From assembly GCA_009391275.1 (NCBI GenBank), contig VEXF01000002.1, positions 30,399-94,398 of the forward strand: a stretch of DNA of 64,000 nt. The letters are read 5' to 3'. Every line of letters starts with the position of its first letter. Position 1 is the first letter of the stretch. The stretch is from SAR202 cluster bacterium AD-804-J14_MRT_500m (GTDB lineage: Bacteria; Chloroflexota; Dehalococcoidia; UBA3495; GCA-2712585). Shown here piece after piece: positions 8,890 to 17,030 of the stretch. The notes under the pieces were generated by a model. The model was not told the DNA's origin. It made no database searches and was given only the letters and a program-made list of their open reading frames with translations. The position numbers and the translations under genes are program-made.

Positions 8890-8986
8890 CCTACTTCACT
8901 AACGATCCAGAGCTAACCATCACGTTGTACAAGCCTATGCCCAACGTGATGTTGACCTTACCAGGTTAAATCTAAGGAGGACATAC

Positions 8987-9889
8987 ATGGCTAATTTCAA
9001 AGGAGTATTCCCTGCAATTATCACACCGTTCGACCACCAGGGAGAACTTAACGTTGATGCTTTCCGACAAGTCATGGAGTCCAACATACAAGCCGGAGCC
9101 AACGGCTTCTGGATTTGCGGTGGGACCGGAGAAAGCGTGTATCTCACATCTGACGAAATTAGCAGGGTAGCCGAAGCTTCGGTAGATCAATCCGGAGGCC
9201 GGGCAACCACAATTGTTCATGTCGGATCAACTACTACCAGTCAGGCAGTCCGAAATGCCAAAGCATCCGCAAATGCGGGCGCGGATGCCATATGCTGCGT
9301 GCCACCATTCTTCTATGGTCCCTCGGAACAATCTCTAGTGGACTTCTACAAAACGGTTGTAGATGCTGCCGACGGACTTCCTCTTTTCGTTTACAACCTC
9401 CCACAGTCAACCGGCACCGAAATAACATCCGACATAATGGAAACTTTGGTACGGGAAATTCCAGAACTAAAAGGCGTAAAGCACTCCGCACCAAATTTTG
9501 AAAATATCCGGAATTTCGCCTCCTTAGGCATATCTGTTTTTAGTGGCAATGGATATATGTTGCTAGCAGCACTCTGCAACGGAGCAATAGGTGGAATAGA
9601 TGGACCATTAAACATAGCTCCACAACTCTGGGTTGAGGTTTACAACCATTTCCAATCAGGGGACATCCAACGAGCCATGGACGCCCAGGAGCGCGCAAAC
9701 AAACTAATGGACCTCACGAGAAGCTCCTTGTTCCCTGCAGTATTTAAACACCTAGTAGGTGAACAAGTAGGTGTTGACTGCGGCGACCCACGGCCACCTC
9801 TTCCCGCGTTATCCAAAGCAGCCGCACAAGAACTATCCCAAAAGGCAGATTCGCTTGGGTTACTACCAAAACCAGCCGCCGTTCGCTAA
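8987..9889 (+). CDS. dihydrodipicolinate synthase / N-acetylneuraminate lyase family aldolase
   Basis: Class I (Schiff-base) TIM-barrel aldolase or dehydratase of 300 residues, the normal family length. Pyruvate-binding GGTGES stands where GTTGE is usual. The catalytic Tyr is in VYNLPQSTG and the Schiff-base Lys in GVKHSAP. The start ATG follows TAAGGAGGACATAC, a strong SD. It sits in a catabolic run, not with lysine genes, so I read it as a degradative aldolase or dehydratase (as in sugar-acid or aromatic side-chain pathways) rather than DapA. It may form or cleave a 2-oxo acid handled by the TPP decarboxylase; that link is inference. Confidence 0.85.
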   Translation: MANFKGVFPAIITPFDHQGELNVDAFRQVMESNIQAGANGFWICGGTGESVYLTSDEISRVAEASVDQSGGRATTIVHVGSTTTSQAVRNAKASANAGADAICCVPPFFYGPSEQSLVDFYKTVVDAADGLPLFVYNLPQSTGTEITSDIMETLVREIPELKGVKHSAPNFENIRNFASLGISVFSGNGYMLLAALCNGAIGGIDGPLNIAPQLWVEVYNHFQSGDIQRAMDAQERANKLMDLTRSSLFPAVFKHLVGEQVGVDCGDPRPPLPALSKAAAQELSQKADSLGLLPKPAAVR

Positions 9890-9907
9890 TATTCCACAAT
9901 AAAGTTC

Positions 9908-10366
9908 ATGAAACGAGAAGACCTCGAAAACTGGATCCAAACTCAAACTGATATCAGGGATATTGAGAACCTAAAGGGGCGTTATGCCGCGTTCTGTGAC
10001 GACGGCTATAACCCAGACGGCATAGCATCGCTCTTCACCAGTGACGGCGTGTGGGAAGCACCATGGCAAGGCAGATTCGAAGGGCGGGAAGAGATAAAAT
10101 CATTCTTCCAACGGGTCTCTGGAACCATCACATTCTCGATCCACGGCGTGGTTAACCCTGTGATCAACGTGAACGGAAATTCTGCTGACGGGAGATGGTA
10201 CTTGTTCCAGCCTTGCATAATTAACGGAGAGGCTTACTGGGTATCAGGAAAATATTTGGATGAATATTCTAAAATTAATGGCGAATGGTTTTTTAAATCT
10301 CTAAAAGTATCTTCCTTCTTTCGTGCACCGTTCGCTTCCGGTTGGAACTGCAAGCCACTCGGTTGA
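9908..10366 (+). CDS. SnoaL-like (NTF2-fold) protein, copy 1
   Basis: 152-residue NTF2-fold protein of the SnoaL-like group, which includes dehydratases, isomerases and small subunits of ring-hydroxylating enzymes. An N-terminal helix with IENLKGRYAAFCDDGY leads to FTSDGVWEA, the usual strand with an acidic residue of this fold. It begins 18 nt after the aldolase stop. It is a tandem paralogue of the next gene: both carry NLKGRY-x-AFCDDGYN-x-DGIASLF and a C-terminal FKSL/FKNL motif. Catalytic role unknown. Confidence 0.8.
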   Translation: MKREDLENWIQTQTDIRDIENLKGRYAAFCDDGYNPDGIASLFTSDGVWEAPWQGRFEGREEIKSFFQRVSGTITFSIHGVVNPVINVNGNSADGRWYLFQPCIINGEAYWVSGKYLDEYSKINGEWFFKSLKVSSFFRAPFASGWNCKPLG

Positions 10367-10464
10367 AACATACTTTTGATAGATCTGAGCCTGGACCCGA
10401 ATCCTCGGCGCCTGAATATATGAGTTGCCTCGCTACACAATAACCATCCCAATAAGGAGCCAAC

Positions 10465-10929
10465 ATGACTGACCTAGATCTCGCTGCTAAAATTCAACGC
10501 CTAGATGATATCGAAGCCATCCGGAATCTTAAGGGCAGATATTGCGCTTTTTGCGACGACGGCTATAATGCCGATGGCATAGCTAGTTTGTTCGTTGAAG
10601 ACGGAATATGGGACGGTGGGATACGGGGGAAATACGACGGCCGTGAAGCCATCCGGTCTTTTTTCACCACCGGCACTAGCCGTATTACATTCGCAGTCCA
10701 CAATGTTCTCAACCCTATCATCGAAGTCAACGGTGACACCGCCCACGCGAGCTGGTATCTATTTCAACCCTGCACAGAAGCCGGACAAGCCTATTGGGTA
10801 TCAGGCGTATACCAAGATGATTACGTAAAAGTAAATGGCCAATGGTTCTTCAAGAATCTTCAAGTGACTTTTAATTTCTGGACACCTTTCGAACAGGGTT
10901 GGGCCAAGCAACCTTTCCCCAACCCATAA
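10465..10929 (+). CDS. SnoaL-like (NTF2-fold) protein, copy 2
   Basis: 154-residue paralogue of the preceding gene with the same NLKGRYCAFCDDGYN opening, a DGIWDGG strand and the YWVSG-x-Y segment. The start ATG follows ATAAGGAGCCAAC, a good SD. It is the last plus-strand gene of the cluster and converges on the DUF35 gene 59 nt away. Two tandem NTF2-fold proteins could form a heteromer or act on successive intermediates. No further function can be read from sequence. Confidence 0.8.
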   Translation: MTDLDLAAKIQRLDDIEAIRNLKGRYCAFCDDGYNADGIASLFVEDGIWDGGIRGKYDGREAIRSFFTTGTSRITFAVHNVLNPIIEVNGDTAHASWYLFQPCTEAGQAYWVSGVYQDDYVKVNGQWFFKNLQVTFNFWTPFEQGWAKQPFPNP

Positions 10930-10988
10930 ACCCGACTTCAGCGTGAGAAAATAATTGTCCTAAGGAAGCTGAGTGGCTGCCACGAAAT

Positions 10989-11327
10989 CTACAGGGAGAG
11001 AGAAGACATATTCTCAACGAATATACCTTCCTCATCATTGGGTTCGCTGCAAATCACTCTCACACCCGTCCTTATATTGTCCCCCTTTTTCAATCGTCCT
11101 ATCAACCTCGGCCCTTCGTCGAGTTGCACTAAGACCACCGTATAAGGGACGTCGTCGGCAAAACGGTCCGGAGCTACGTAGATAGTAGTGCTGGTAAGTA
11201 CAATTCCTTCCCCAAGGACTTCTGCCAACCCAATCACTGCGTTGCCACAGTTAAAGCACATCGGGATTTTAAACAGATACGTTGAGTCACAATCGTTGCA
11301 TCGGTAACCGTGAAGCATCCCAGCCAT
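10989..11327 (-). CDS. DUF35 / OB-fold acyl-CoA-associated zinc-ribbon protein
   Basis: 112-residue protein with an N-terminal rubredoxin-like zinc ribbon (YRCNDCDS and MCFNCGN, Cys at 10, 13, 24, 27) followed by an OB-fold with the PYTVVLVQLDEGPRLIG strand pattern of the DUF35 family. In archaea and many bacteria DUF35 proteins partner a thiolase of the SCP2/acetoacetyl-CoA type and help channel acyl-CoA. Here it lies 3 nt downstream of such a thiolase, the typical arrangement. It is the last gene of the minus-strand CoA operon. Confidence 0.85.
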   Translation of the reverse strand: MAGMLHGYRCNDCDSTYLFKIPMCFNCGNAVIGLAEVLGEGIVLTSTTIYVAPDRFADDVPYTVVLVQLDEGPRLIGRLKKGDNIRTGVRVICSEPNDEEGIFVENMSSLSL

Positions 11328-11330
11328 ATA

Positions 11331-12539
11331 TCAATTCTTACCCAGAATGTGAACCGTGGCGACTGCTCCAGAACCACCTAAATTATGGGCTAATCCCACA
11401 TCTGCTTTCCTAACTTGATTGGATGCAGTGCCCCTAATCTGTTGCACCAGTTCATATATCTGCGCCAACCCGGTAGCTCCGACGGGATGTCCTTTGGCTA
11501 TAAGACCCCCACTCGGATTCACCGGTAATTTCCCTGCCAACTGGGTCAACCCTTCGTATACGGCTGGACCACCTTGCCCCTTGTCAAAAAACCCCAAGTC
11601 CTCTGTAGCAACAATTTCAGCTATAGTAAAACAATCATGTACTTCCGCAAAATCTATTTCACTTGCTTTTAATCCAGCCATACCGAACGCCTCTTGCGCA
11701 GCTTTTACAGAAGCTGGAAAAGTTGTGAGATCCTCCATCTGGGACAACTGGGCTGGCCCTGAAGCGTGCCCTGATCCAAGCACCTTGACGGGTTGGCTGT
11801 TAAACTGAGATGCGATTTCCAATGGGCACAATACTGCAGCCGCTGCACCATCGCTTATAGGTGGGCAGTCAAAGAGTCGAATAGGATCTGCAACAAATCG
11901 CGACGTCATCACCTCTTCTAAATCTGTCTGTTTCCTGAATTGTGCTTTTTCATTCGTAACACCGTTACCATGATTTTTTACTGAAACCATGGCAATTTGT
12001 TCCCGCGTCGTACCCCACTTGAACATATGTTGTTCCATTATCATAGCGAATGCGCCGGGGAATGTGAGTCCACTACGCATTTCTAGGATCTCATCCCCAG
12101 CAGTCGATAATGCAGCCGTAATCTCCCCTGTACCGACACCCGTCATTTTCTCTGTCCCAACGACCAGCACAAAATCATACAACCCCGCTGCTACAGTCAG
12201 GTACCCGTGCCTAAATGCTATACCTGCGGACGCGCAGGCTCCTTCTACCTTAGTAGCGGGTATGCCAGTAATCCCCAACCTCCCAGCTACCATAGGTGCC
12301 AACGCTCCCTGATTAGAAAGACGTTCCGACGCAAAGTTCCCAAGATACAACGCTTGGATCAATTCTGGCGCAATATACCCATCAAGCATTGCCTGTTGAC
12401 ACGCTTCAACAGCTATAGATACGACATCTTGTCCATCCAAACGGCCAAATCCCGTAGACCCCACTCCAACTACCGCAACCGGACGCAAGTTCGGACGGCT
12501 CAGATTAAAACCATAATCTTCCACACTTACCTTGCCCAT
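11331..12539 (-). CDS. thiolase family protein (SCP2-type acetyl-CoA acetyltransferase-like)
   Basis: 402 residues. The nucleophile Cys102 is in VEGACASAG and the C-terminal NPSGGLIAKGHPVGATG carries the catalytic His; HDCFTIAE holds the usual second active-site segment of this subfamily. The ATG immediately follows the TAG stop of the acyl-CoA synthetase gene (12540 onward), implying translational coupling. Paired with a DUF35 partner, it would cleave or form 3-oxoacyl-CoA or an acetoacetyl-CoA analogue in the cytosol, closing a beta-oxidation-like route with the acyl-CoA synthetase and enoyl-CoA hydratase nearby. Confidence 0.88.
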   Translation of the reverse strand: MGKVSVEDYGFNLSRPNLRPVAVVGVGSTGFGRLDGQDVVSIAVEACQQAMLDGYIAPELIQALYLGNFASERLSNQGALAPMVAGRLGITGIPATKVEGACASAGIAFRHGYLTVAAGLYDFVLVVGTEKMTGVGTGEITAALSTAGDEILEMRSGLTFPGAFAMIMEQHMFKWGTTREQIAMVSVKNHGNGVTNEKAQFRKQTDLEEVMTSRFVADPIRLFDCPPISDGAAAAVLCPLEIASQFNSQPVKVLGSGHASGPAQLSQMEDLTTFPASVKAAQEAFGMAGLKASEIDFAEVHDCFTIAEIVATEDLGFFDKGQGGPAVYEGLTQLAGKLPVNPSGGLIAKGHPVGATGLAQIYELVQQIRGTASNQVRKADVGLAHNLGGSGAVATVHILGKN

Positions 12540-14099
12540 CTATATGTTCCTTTCCCTCTTTGTCCAATATGGTTTTCGAAGGTCATTTTTTTCTACTTTT
12601 CCGTAAGCATTTTTCGGCAAAGTCTCATGAAAATCAATAGATTGAGGCTTTTTATAGCTTGCCATGTTCAGCCTGCAAAAATCTATGATTTCTTGTTCCG
12701 TTGCCTGAGCATCAGACGACAATACCAAAGCTGCCTTGACAGACTCACCCCAGACTGCGTCGGGCACTCCGAATACTGACACCTCGGCCACCGACGGATG
12801 GCGAGCAATTACTTCTTCTACTTCGCGTGGATAAATGTTCGCTCCTCCGCTGATAATCATGTCATTCTTCCTATCAGTTATGAACAAATACCCTTTTTCA
12901 TCCAAGTGGCCTAAATCACCGGTGTGTAACCACCCATTCCTGAGCGTCTCTGATGTGGCTAGAGGGTTGTTGAGATACCCACTCATGACTAGATCGCTTT
13001 TGACTCCAATCTCACCTGTGACCCCAACTTCAAGTTCGTGGTCGTATTCATCTAAAATTGCAACGCGTACACCAGTTACCTCTCTGCCCGCTGACCCGAG
13101 GCGGATGAGGCGGTCTGGATCATCTTCAATCACGTGTTCTTCCTTGGGCAAGGTTGTGATAGTCATGGGAGCTTCTCCTTGCCCGAAGATTTGTACGAAT
13201 ATATTTCCAAATATTTTTATAGCTTGCAACATGTGTTCCGTATACATGGGTCCACCCCCATACACGACTGTATGTAAGCTGGACAGGTCATATTTATCTT
13301 TTGACTCACTCGCTACAAGCATGTTAATCATAGTTGGGGCCATAAACATCGTGGTCACCCTATAACGTTCGATGGCATCGAAAATCAGAGGCGGATCGAA
13401 TCGCCGGGTTCCCGGAAAAGCGTTCGCGGCGCCACGGGCTATGTGGTGGAACATGCTTAATCCCGACCCATGAGTGATCGGTGCCGCATGTAACAATACA
13501 TCTTCGGGTTTAGCGGGGTTAATATCAGTCAAAAATGCTTGAGCCATAGATAGAAGGTTTCTGTGCGAAAGCATCGCGCCCTTAGGTTGTCCAGTTGTAC
13601 CTGATGTAGAGAATATCCAAGCCAGGTCTTCCGGGTTAATAGAAACATTTGGGGCATTTTGGATCGACGAAGATAGCAAATCTTCATACTCTAGGGACCC
13701 ATGCCCATGGGCCCCTAGACAGATATAATGTTCGAGTTTCGGCAGTGCAGATTTAATCGCATCTACCTCGCTACTGAAGTCACCACCGTACACTAACCCG
13801 GTAGCGTCTGTATTGTTTAACAAATACTGAATCTCTTTAACATGGAGACGTGCATTCATAGGAACAATCGCCATCCCAACTTTCATAGAAGCAAGGATCG
13901 TCTCTAATCCTTCGTAACAATTGTTTACCAACAACCCTACTCTCTGCCCTTGCTTCATTCCTAAATCAATCAGTCCATTAGCTAATCGGTTAACGCGCGC
14001 TTCAGCTTCATTAAATGAAATAACCGTTCCGTCTTGAATCCATGCTGGCCTTTCAGGCCACCTACGAGCTGCCCTAGTGAGGATGTCTCCTACGCGCAC
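12540..14099 (-). CDS. acyl-CoA synthetase (AMP-forming), class I adenylate-forming enzyme
   Basis: 519 residues. The ATP/AMP signature STSGTTGQPKGAMLSH lies near residues 163-178, followed by the adenine-binding FGQGEAP, the hinge TGDLGHLDEKGYLFITDRKNDMI and the C-terminal catalytic Lys in NAYGKVEK. It activates a carboxylic acid to acyl-CoA. The start is GTG at 14099 with GGAGG six nt upstream. It is followed directly by thiolase. The substrate (aliphatic, aryl or ring-cleavage acid) cannot be set. It is the entry step of the minus-strand CoA module. Confidence 0.9.
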   Translation of the reverse strand: MRVGDILTRAARRWPERPAWIQDGTVISFNEAEARVNRLANGLIDLGMKQGQRVGLLVNNCYEGLETILASMKVGMAIVPMNARLHVKEIQYLLNNTDATGLVYGGDFSSEVDAIKSALPKLEHYICLGAHGHGSLEYEDLLSSSIQNAPNVSINPEDLAWIFSTSGTTGQPKGAMLSHRNLLSMAQAFLTDINPAKPEDVLLHAAPITHGSGLSMFHHIARGAANAFPGTRRFDPPLIFDAIERYRVTTMFMAPTMINMLVASESKDKYDLSSLHTVVYGGGPMYTEHMLQAIKIFGNIFVQIFGQGEAPMTITTLPKEEHVIEDDPDRLIRLGSAGREVTGVRVAILDEYDHELEVGVTGEIGVKSDLVMSGYLNNPLATSETLRNGWLHTGDLGHLDEKGYLFITDRKNDMIISGGANIYPREVEEVIARHPSVAEVSVFGVPDAVWGESVKAALVLSSDAQATEQEIIDFCRLNMASYKKPQSIDFHETLPKNAYGKVEKNDLRKPYWTKRERNI

Positions 14100-14169
14100 G
14101 TTTGTCCTCCCTTATGGTCACTTCTGTAAATTTCTAAACTCAGGTCATGCCGTAATTCCCAGTTCATGC

Positions 14170-14601
14170 TTATGCGTTTTCACTGCCGGAATTGCTAGCC
14201 TTTGTAGACATCACCAATTGAGTTTGGGTAACCACAGCGGCCGTTTTGCCATCTCCCCTTATTACATTAGTCTGCCAAACCATCGTCGTCCGCCCCAAAT
14301 GTAAAGGTATACACACTCCTTTAACTCTGTCTCCCTCTGGAATTCCTGCTATGAAATTCGTCTTACTTTCTATAGTGGTGGTGGCAGCACCCTGAGGGAT
14401 ATTTGCCATAGTTCCGATCGCACCCAAGGTGTCGGCCAGGGACATCACCGCTCCACCATGCATTATGCCTGTACCTGTAGTAAGGTCATTCGTCACATCT
14501 AACACCCCTATTACACAATCCAGTGTAGTACTGATTAATTTCAACCCTAAAGTCTGTGCGAAAGGAATTGATTCGATAGCTGAGTTTGCATTGGTTTGCA
14601 T
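14170..14601 (-). CDS. PaaI-like hotdog-fold thioesterase
   Basis: 143 residues with the hotdog signature GTGIMHGGAVMSLADTLGAIG, which contains the HGG and the acidic active-site residue of the PaaI/YdiI thioesterase family. It hydrolyses acyl- or aryl-CoA, often to release dead-end thioesters. The start ATG has AAGGAA five nt upstream. It is 70 nt upstream of the acyl-CoA synthetase and probably in the same unit. Confidence 0.82.
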   Translation of the reverse strand: MQTNANSAIESIPFAQTLGLKLISTTLDCVIGVLDVTNDLTTGTGIMHGGAVMSLADTLGAIGTMANIPQGAATTTIESKTNFIAGIPEGDRVKGVCIPLHLGRTTMVWQTNVIRGDGKTAAVVTQTQLVMSTKASNSGSENA

Positions 14602-14649
14602 GAACGTTCCTTCATTCCAGTTTCAATTTGTTCAAATACTTTTTCAGTC

Positions 14650-14671
14650 TCTATACCTACAGGGGTATAGA
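14650..14671. terminator. 8-bp perfect hairpin between enoyl-CoA hydratase and thioesterase genes
   Basis: TCTATACC (14650-14657) and GGTATAGA (14664-14671) form an exact 8-bp stem with a 6-nt loop. It lies 40 nt past the enoyl-CoA hydratase stop on the minus strand. No clear T-tract follows. It may be a processing or attenuation hairpin splitting the hydratase from the downstream CoA genes. Confidence 0.4.
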
Positions 14672-14710
14672 AATAACTTCTTTACTCCAATGAAACTTGG
14701 ATTCGTAGTG

Positions 14711-15517
14711 TCAGTTTGTTTCTAAATTAGTTTTCTTCGTTCCGGTAAATCTGCGGACAGTCTCTTTAGTTTTATCTGACGAAAATACCTTGGCATACCA
14801 GTCTTTTTCTATTTCAAACCCTTCTTTCAAAGGAACCTTTAAACCATTCCGCACAGACATTTTAATAGCTGTAATTGCCAAAGGTGATTTCGTCATTAAT
14901 TTTTGACAGAACCCGATAGTAACTTTTAATGCGGTATCCTGATCAACGACTTTCGTTAACAACCCCAATGACATAGCTTCATCCGCAGATACTAACTCTC
15001 CTGTTACCAACAGTTCCATCGCTCTTGTTGGACCGATTATCCGTGACAAGCGTTGAGTTCCACCCCAACCTGGTATAATCCCTAGGTCTACTTCCGGACT
15101 TCCAAAGGTTGACATGCGACCAGCTATCTTAAAGTCACATGCCATCATCAATTCGAATCCGCCCCCCACACATGTCCCTTCAGTTACTGCGATCATAGGT
15201 TTTGGCGACGCCTCGATAGCATCACACAAGCCCTGCCCTAACCCTACAAAGTCTCGACATTCGGAATGTTCCATGGTGACCATCTCTTTAATATCCGCAC
15301 CAGCACTATATATCACTTTTAGTGCACTCGAAATAATCACTACCCGAGATGACACATCGTCACTCAGTTCCCTAACAGTCTCCGTAAGTTCCTTTACTAG
15401 GCTACGGTCCAATGCATTCACTGGTGGACGGTTCAACTGAACCAACGCTAAGCCATTGTCTACGCTCACATTTAAAAAAGACGTTGCCAACTTACCTCCA
15501 AGGGTTAGGTGAGACAA
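14711..15517 (-). CDS. enoyl-CoA hydratase/isomerase family protein
   Basis: 268-residue crotonase-fold protein. The oxyanion-hole segments are SAGADIKEM (residues 70-78) and CVGGGFELMMACDF (about 120-133). The glutamate of PEVDLGIIPGWGGTQRL matches the catalytic Glu of true hydratases. It would hydrate 2-enoyl-CoA, or isomerise in some relatives. The first possible start is TTG at 15517 with a weak SD; a slightly later start is possible because the first 12 residues are poorly conserved. It lies upstream of the thioesterase, synthetase and thiolase genes on the same strand. Confidence 0.88.
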   Translation of the reverse strand: MSHLTLGGKLATSFLNVSVDNGLALVQLNRPPVNALDRSLVKELTETVRELSDDVSSRVVIISSALKVIYSAGADIKEMVTMEHSECRDFVGLGQGLCDAIEASPKPMIAVTEGTCVGGGFELMMACDFKIAGRMSTFGSPEVDLGIIPGWGGTQRLSRIIGPTRAMELLVTGELVSADEAMSLGLLTKVVDQDTALKVTIGFCQKLMTKSPLAITAIKMSVRNGLKVPLKEGFEIEKDWYAKVFSSDKTKETVRRFTGTKKTNLETN

Positions 15518-15622
15518 CTGACCACCTATGTCGAAAGGTCCTTACATCTCACTAGTTGAAAAACGGCGCGGTATGCCCACAGTCCGCCGGGCCGGCTGGT
15601 TTAAAAAAGAACGTCAAGATTT

Positions 15623-16774
15623 TCAGGAACTGGAGCATGTAGCAATTTGAGCACCTTCAGACAACGATTTTAACTTAGCCCATACCAGGCCTCTATCGAC
15701 CCGTCCGGCCCCAGCAGAGGTATCGAACCCGCAATCTGTTCCTGCTATTACACGACTCTTGCCACCTAGGATCTGAGCCACTCGCAATATCCTATCCGCT
15801 ACAACTTGGGGATGTTCAACGTATTTCGTTTTAGTATCTATAACCCCGACCACCAGCATCATGGAATCAGGCAGAGGAAACTTTTCAAATACTCTGTACT
15901 CGTGAGCATGACGTGGATTGGCCATCTCTAAAGACAGGGCACCAACATTCGCATCATATAAATATGGAAGTATATCTTCAAGAGGAACGTCATGATGGTG
16001 AGGACCTTCGTAGTTACCCCAACATACGTGTAGCCTAACGCGTTCTGGAGGAATATTCCTCAATGACTTGTTGATCGCTTTAATGTTCAGCGCCACACGG
16101 TCCTGAAATGAAGCCAAGGATTTATCTTGGTAAGATATATGTCGTTCCATGGCCAAGTCTGGACAATCAAGCTGTAATACAAATCCCTTGGACACTATCA
16201 GTTCGTATTCTTTACGCATCTCTTCAGCTACTGAAAAAAGGTAATTTCCATAGTTAGAGTAATGATCGTTTTGCATGGTCATTGCGATGACTCCAGGAGA
16301 TGCTGCGGTCATAAAAGCTTCTTCAAACGCTCGGTTTGAATCGCCAATGATCCTAGTAAACTCATCACACTCATTAAGTGCCGCATCTAGGCATTCATAG
16401 TGAACGGGTGCTACGCATTTAGGTGGGGCTCTCAGATTTACTGCTGAGGGATTCGCCATCCCAGGTTGCGATAATCCATGTTCAACCAGATCCCTTGCAT
16501 TCATCCTCTGTCCGTGGGAACCAAATCCTGTCATTCTTTGGGTCACATAGCTAGAAAAACTTATCCTAGCCTGCTCGCCGCTGTTGCCCACATCTATTCC
16601 TACTTCTAGTTGCCGAAGTATAACTTCTTTAGTCGATTCGCTAACTGCCTCAGACAATTCTTCTTGATCCGGTTTTTCTCCTCTCGCAAATGCAGCCATC
16701 AAAGGTTGTAATCTATCTGTCCTAGGCAGGCTTCCGCAATGGGTTGTTAGAACGCGGTTCTCGCTCCCCTTCAT
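15623..16774 (-). CDS. MetE C-terminal-domain-like zinc methyl/alkyl transferase (cobalamin-independent methionine synthase II family)
   Basis: 383 residues, one TIM barrel related to the catalytic half of MetE. The zinc ligands are conserved: His-x-Cys in RLHVCWGNYEGPHHHD, Glu in LSLEMANPRH, and Cys in IAGTDCGFDT. The N-terminus (RVLTTHCGSLPRTD) is typical of stand-alone family members. Stand-alone members include core methionine synthases and the epoxyalkane:coenzyme M transferases, whose HxCxGN motif this resembles. The ATG at 16774 overlaps the stop of a 15-codon leader ORF as ATGA and lacks its own SD, so translation is probably coupled. Confidence 0.82.
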   Translation of the reverse strand: MKGSENRVLTTHCGSLPRTDRLQPLMAAFARGEKPDQEELSEAVSESTKEVILRQLEVGIDVGNSGEQARISFSSYVTQRMTGFGSHGQRMNARDLVEHGLSQPGMANPSAVNLRAPPKCVAPVHYECLDAALNECDEFTRIIGDSNRAFEEAFMTAASPGVIAMTMQNDHYSNYGNYLFSVAEEMRKEYELIVSKGFVLQLDCPDLAMERHISYQDKSLASFQDRVALNIKAINKSLRNIPPERVRLHVCWGNYEGPHHHDVPLEDILPYLYDANVGALSLEMANPRHAHEYRVFEKFPLPDSMMLVVGVIDTKTKYVEHPQVVADRILRVAQILGGKSRVIAGTDCGFDTSAGAGRVDRGLVWAKLKSLSEGAQIATCSSS

Positions 16775-16818
16775 TGCACGATATCTAGGCCAGCAATGAT
16801 CAATTTCTTAGACATCAT
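16771..16818 (-). CDS. 15-codon leader ORF coupled to the MetE-like gene
   Basis: A minus-strand ORF MMSKKLIIAGLDIVQ with AGGAG at 16822-16826, 3 nt before its first ATG and 6 nt before the second. Its TGA stop (16771-16773) overlaps the ATG of the MetE-like gene (16772-16774). The downstream gene has no SD of its own. This is the classic form of a leader peptide or coupling ORF. It could be fortuitous: the peptide has no recognisable homology. Confidence 0.4.
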   Translation of the reverse strand: MMSKKLIIAGLDIVQ

Positions 16819-16862
16819 TAACTCCTGAAGTGAATAAACACGACTAATGGTCTTTAATTGAT

Positions 16863-16908
16863 TTACGATTTACAGTATATTATACTGCGGTAATATCGTA
16901 TATCGTAA
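16863..16908. promoter_or_regulatory. nested inverted repeats in the divergent metE-like / VOC promoter region
   Basis: Outer arms TTACGAT (16863-16869) and ATCGTAA (16902-16908) enclose a near-perfect 15-bp palindrome CAGTATA-T-TATACTG (16873-16887) and an overlapping direct repeat of ATATCGTA. The region is AT-rich and lies between two divergent genes, so it probably contains minus-strand promoter elements and an operator. A plus-strand -10 TATAAT is at 16980-16985. Confidence 0.45.
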
Positions 16909-17030
16909 TTCCGGCTGATCCTAATTTTGGATCACCGATACTGTACCTGATAGCCCTAATCAAGGCAACCTTATGGCGCTATAATCTACTCTTAAACTTT
17001 TTGCACTTACAGCAGATCCGGAGGCGTATC

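Noticed and set aside
12207..12779. Plus-strand open frame of 190 codons
   Set aside because: It is antisense to the thiolase and acyl-CoA synthetase genes, which have clear motifs and coupled starts; its translation shows no family features and is rich in residues typical of a shadow frame.
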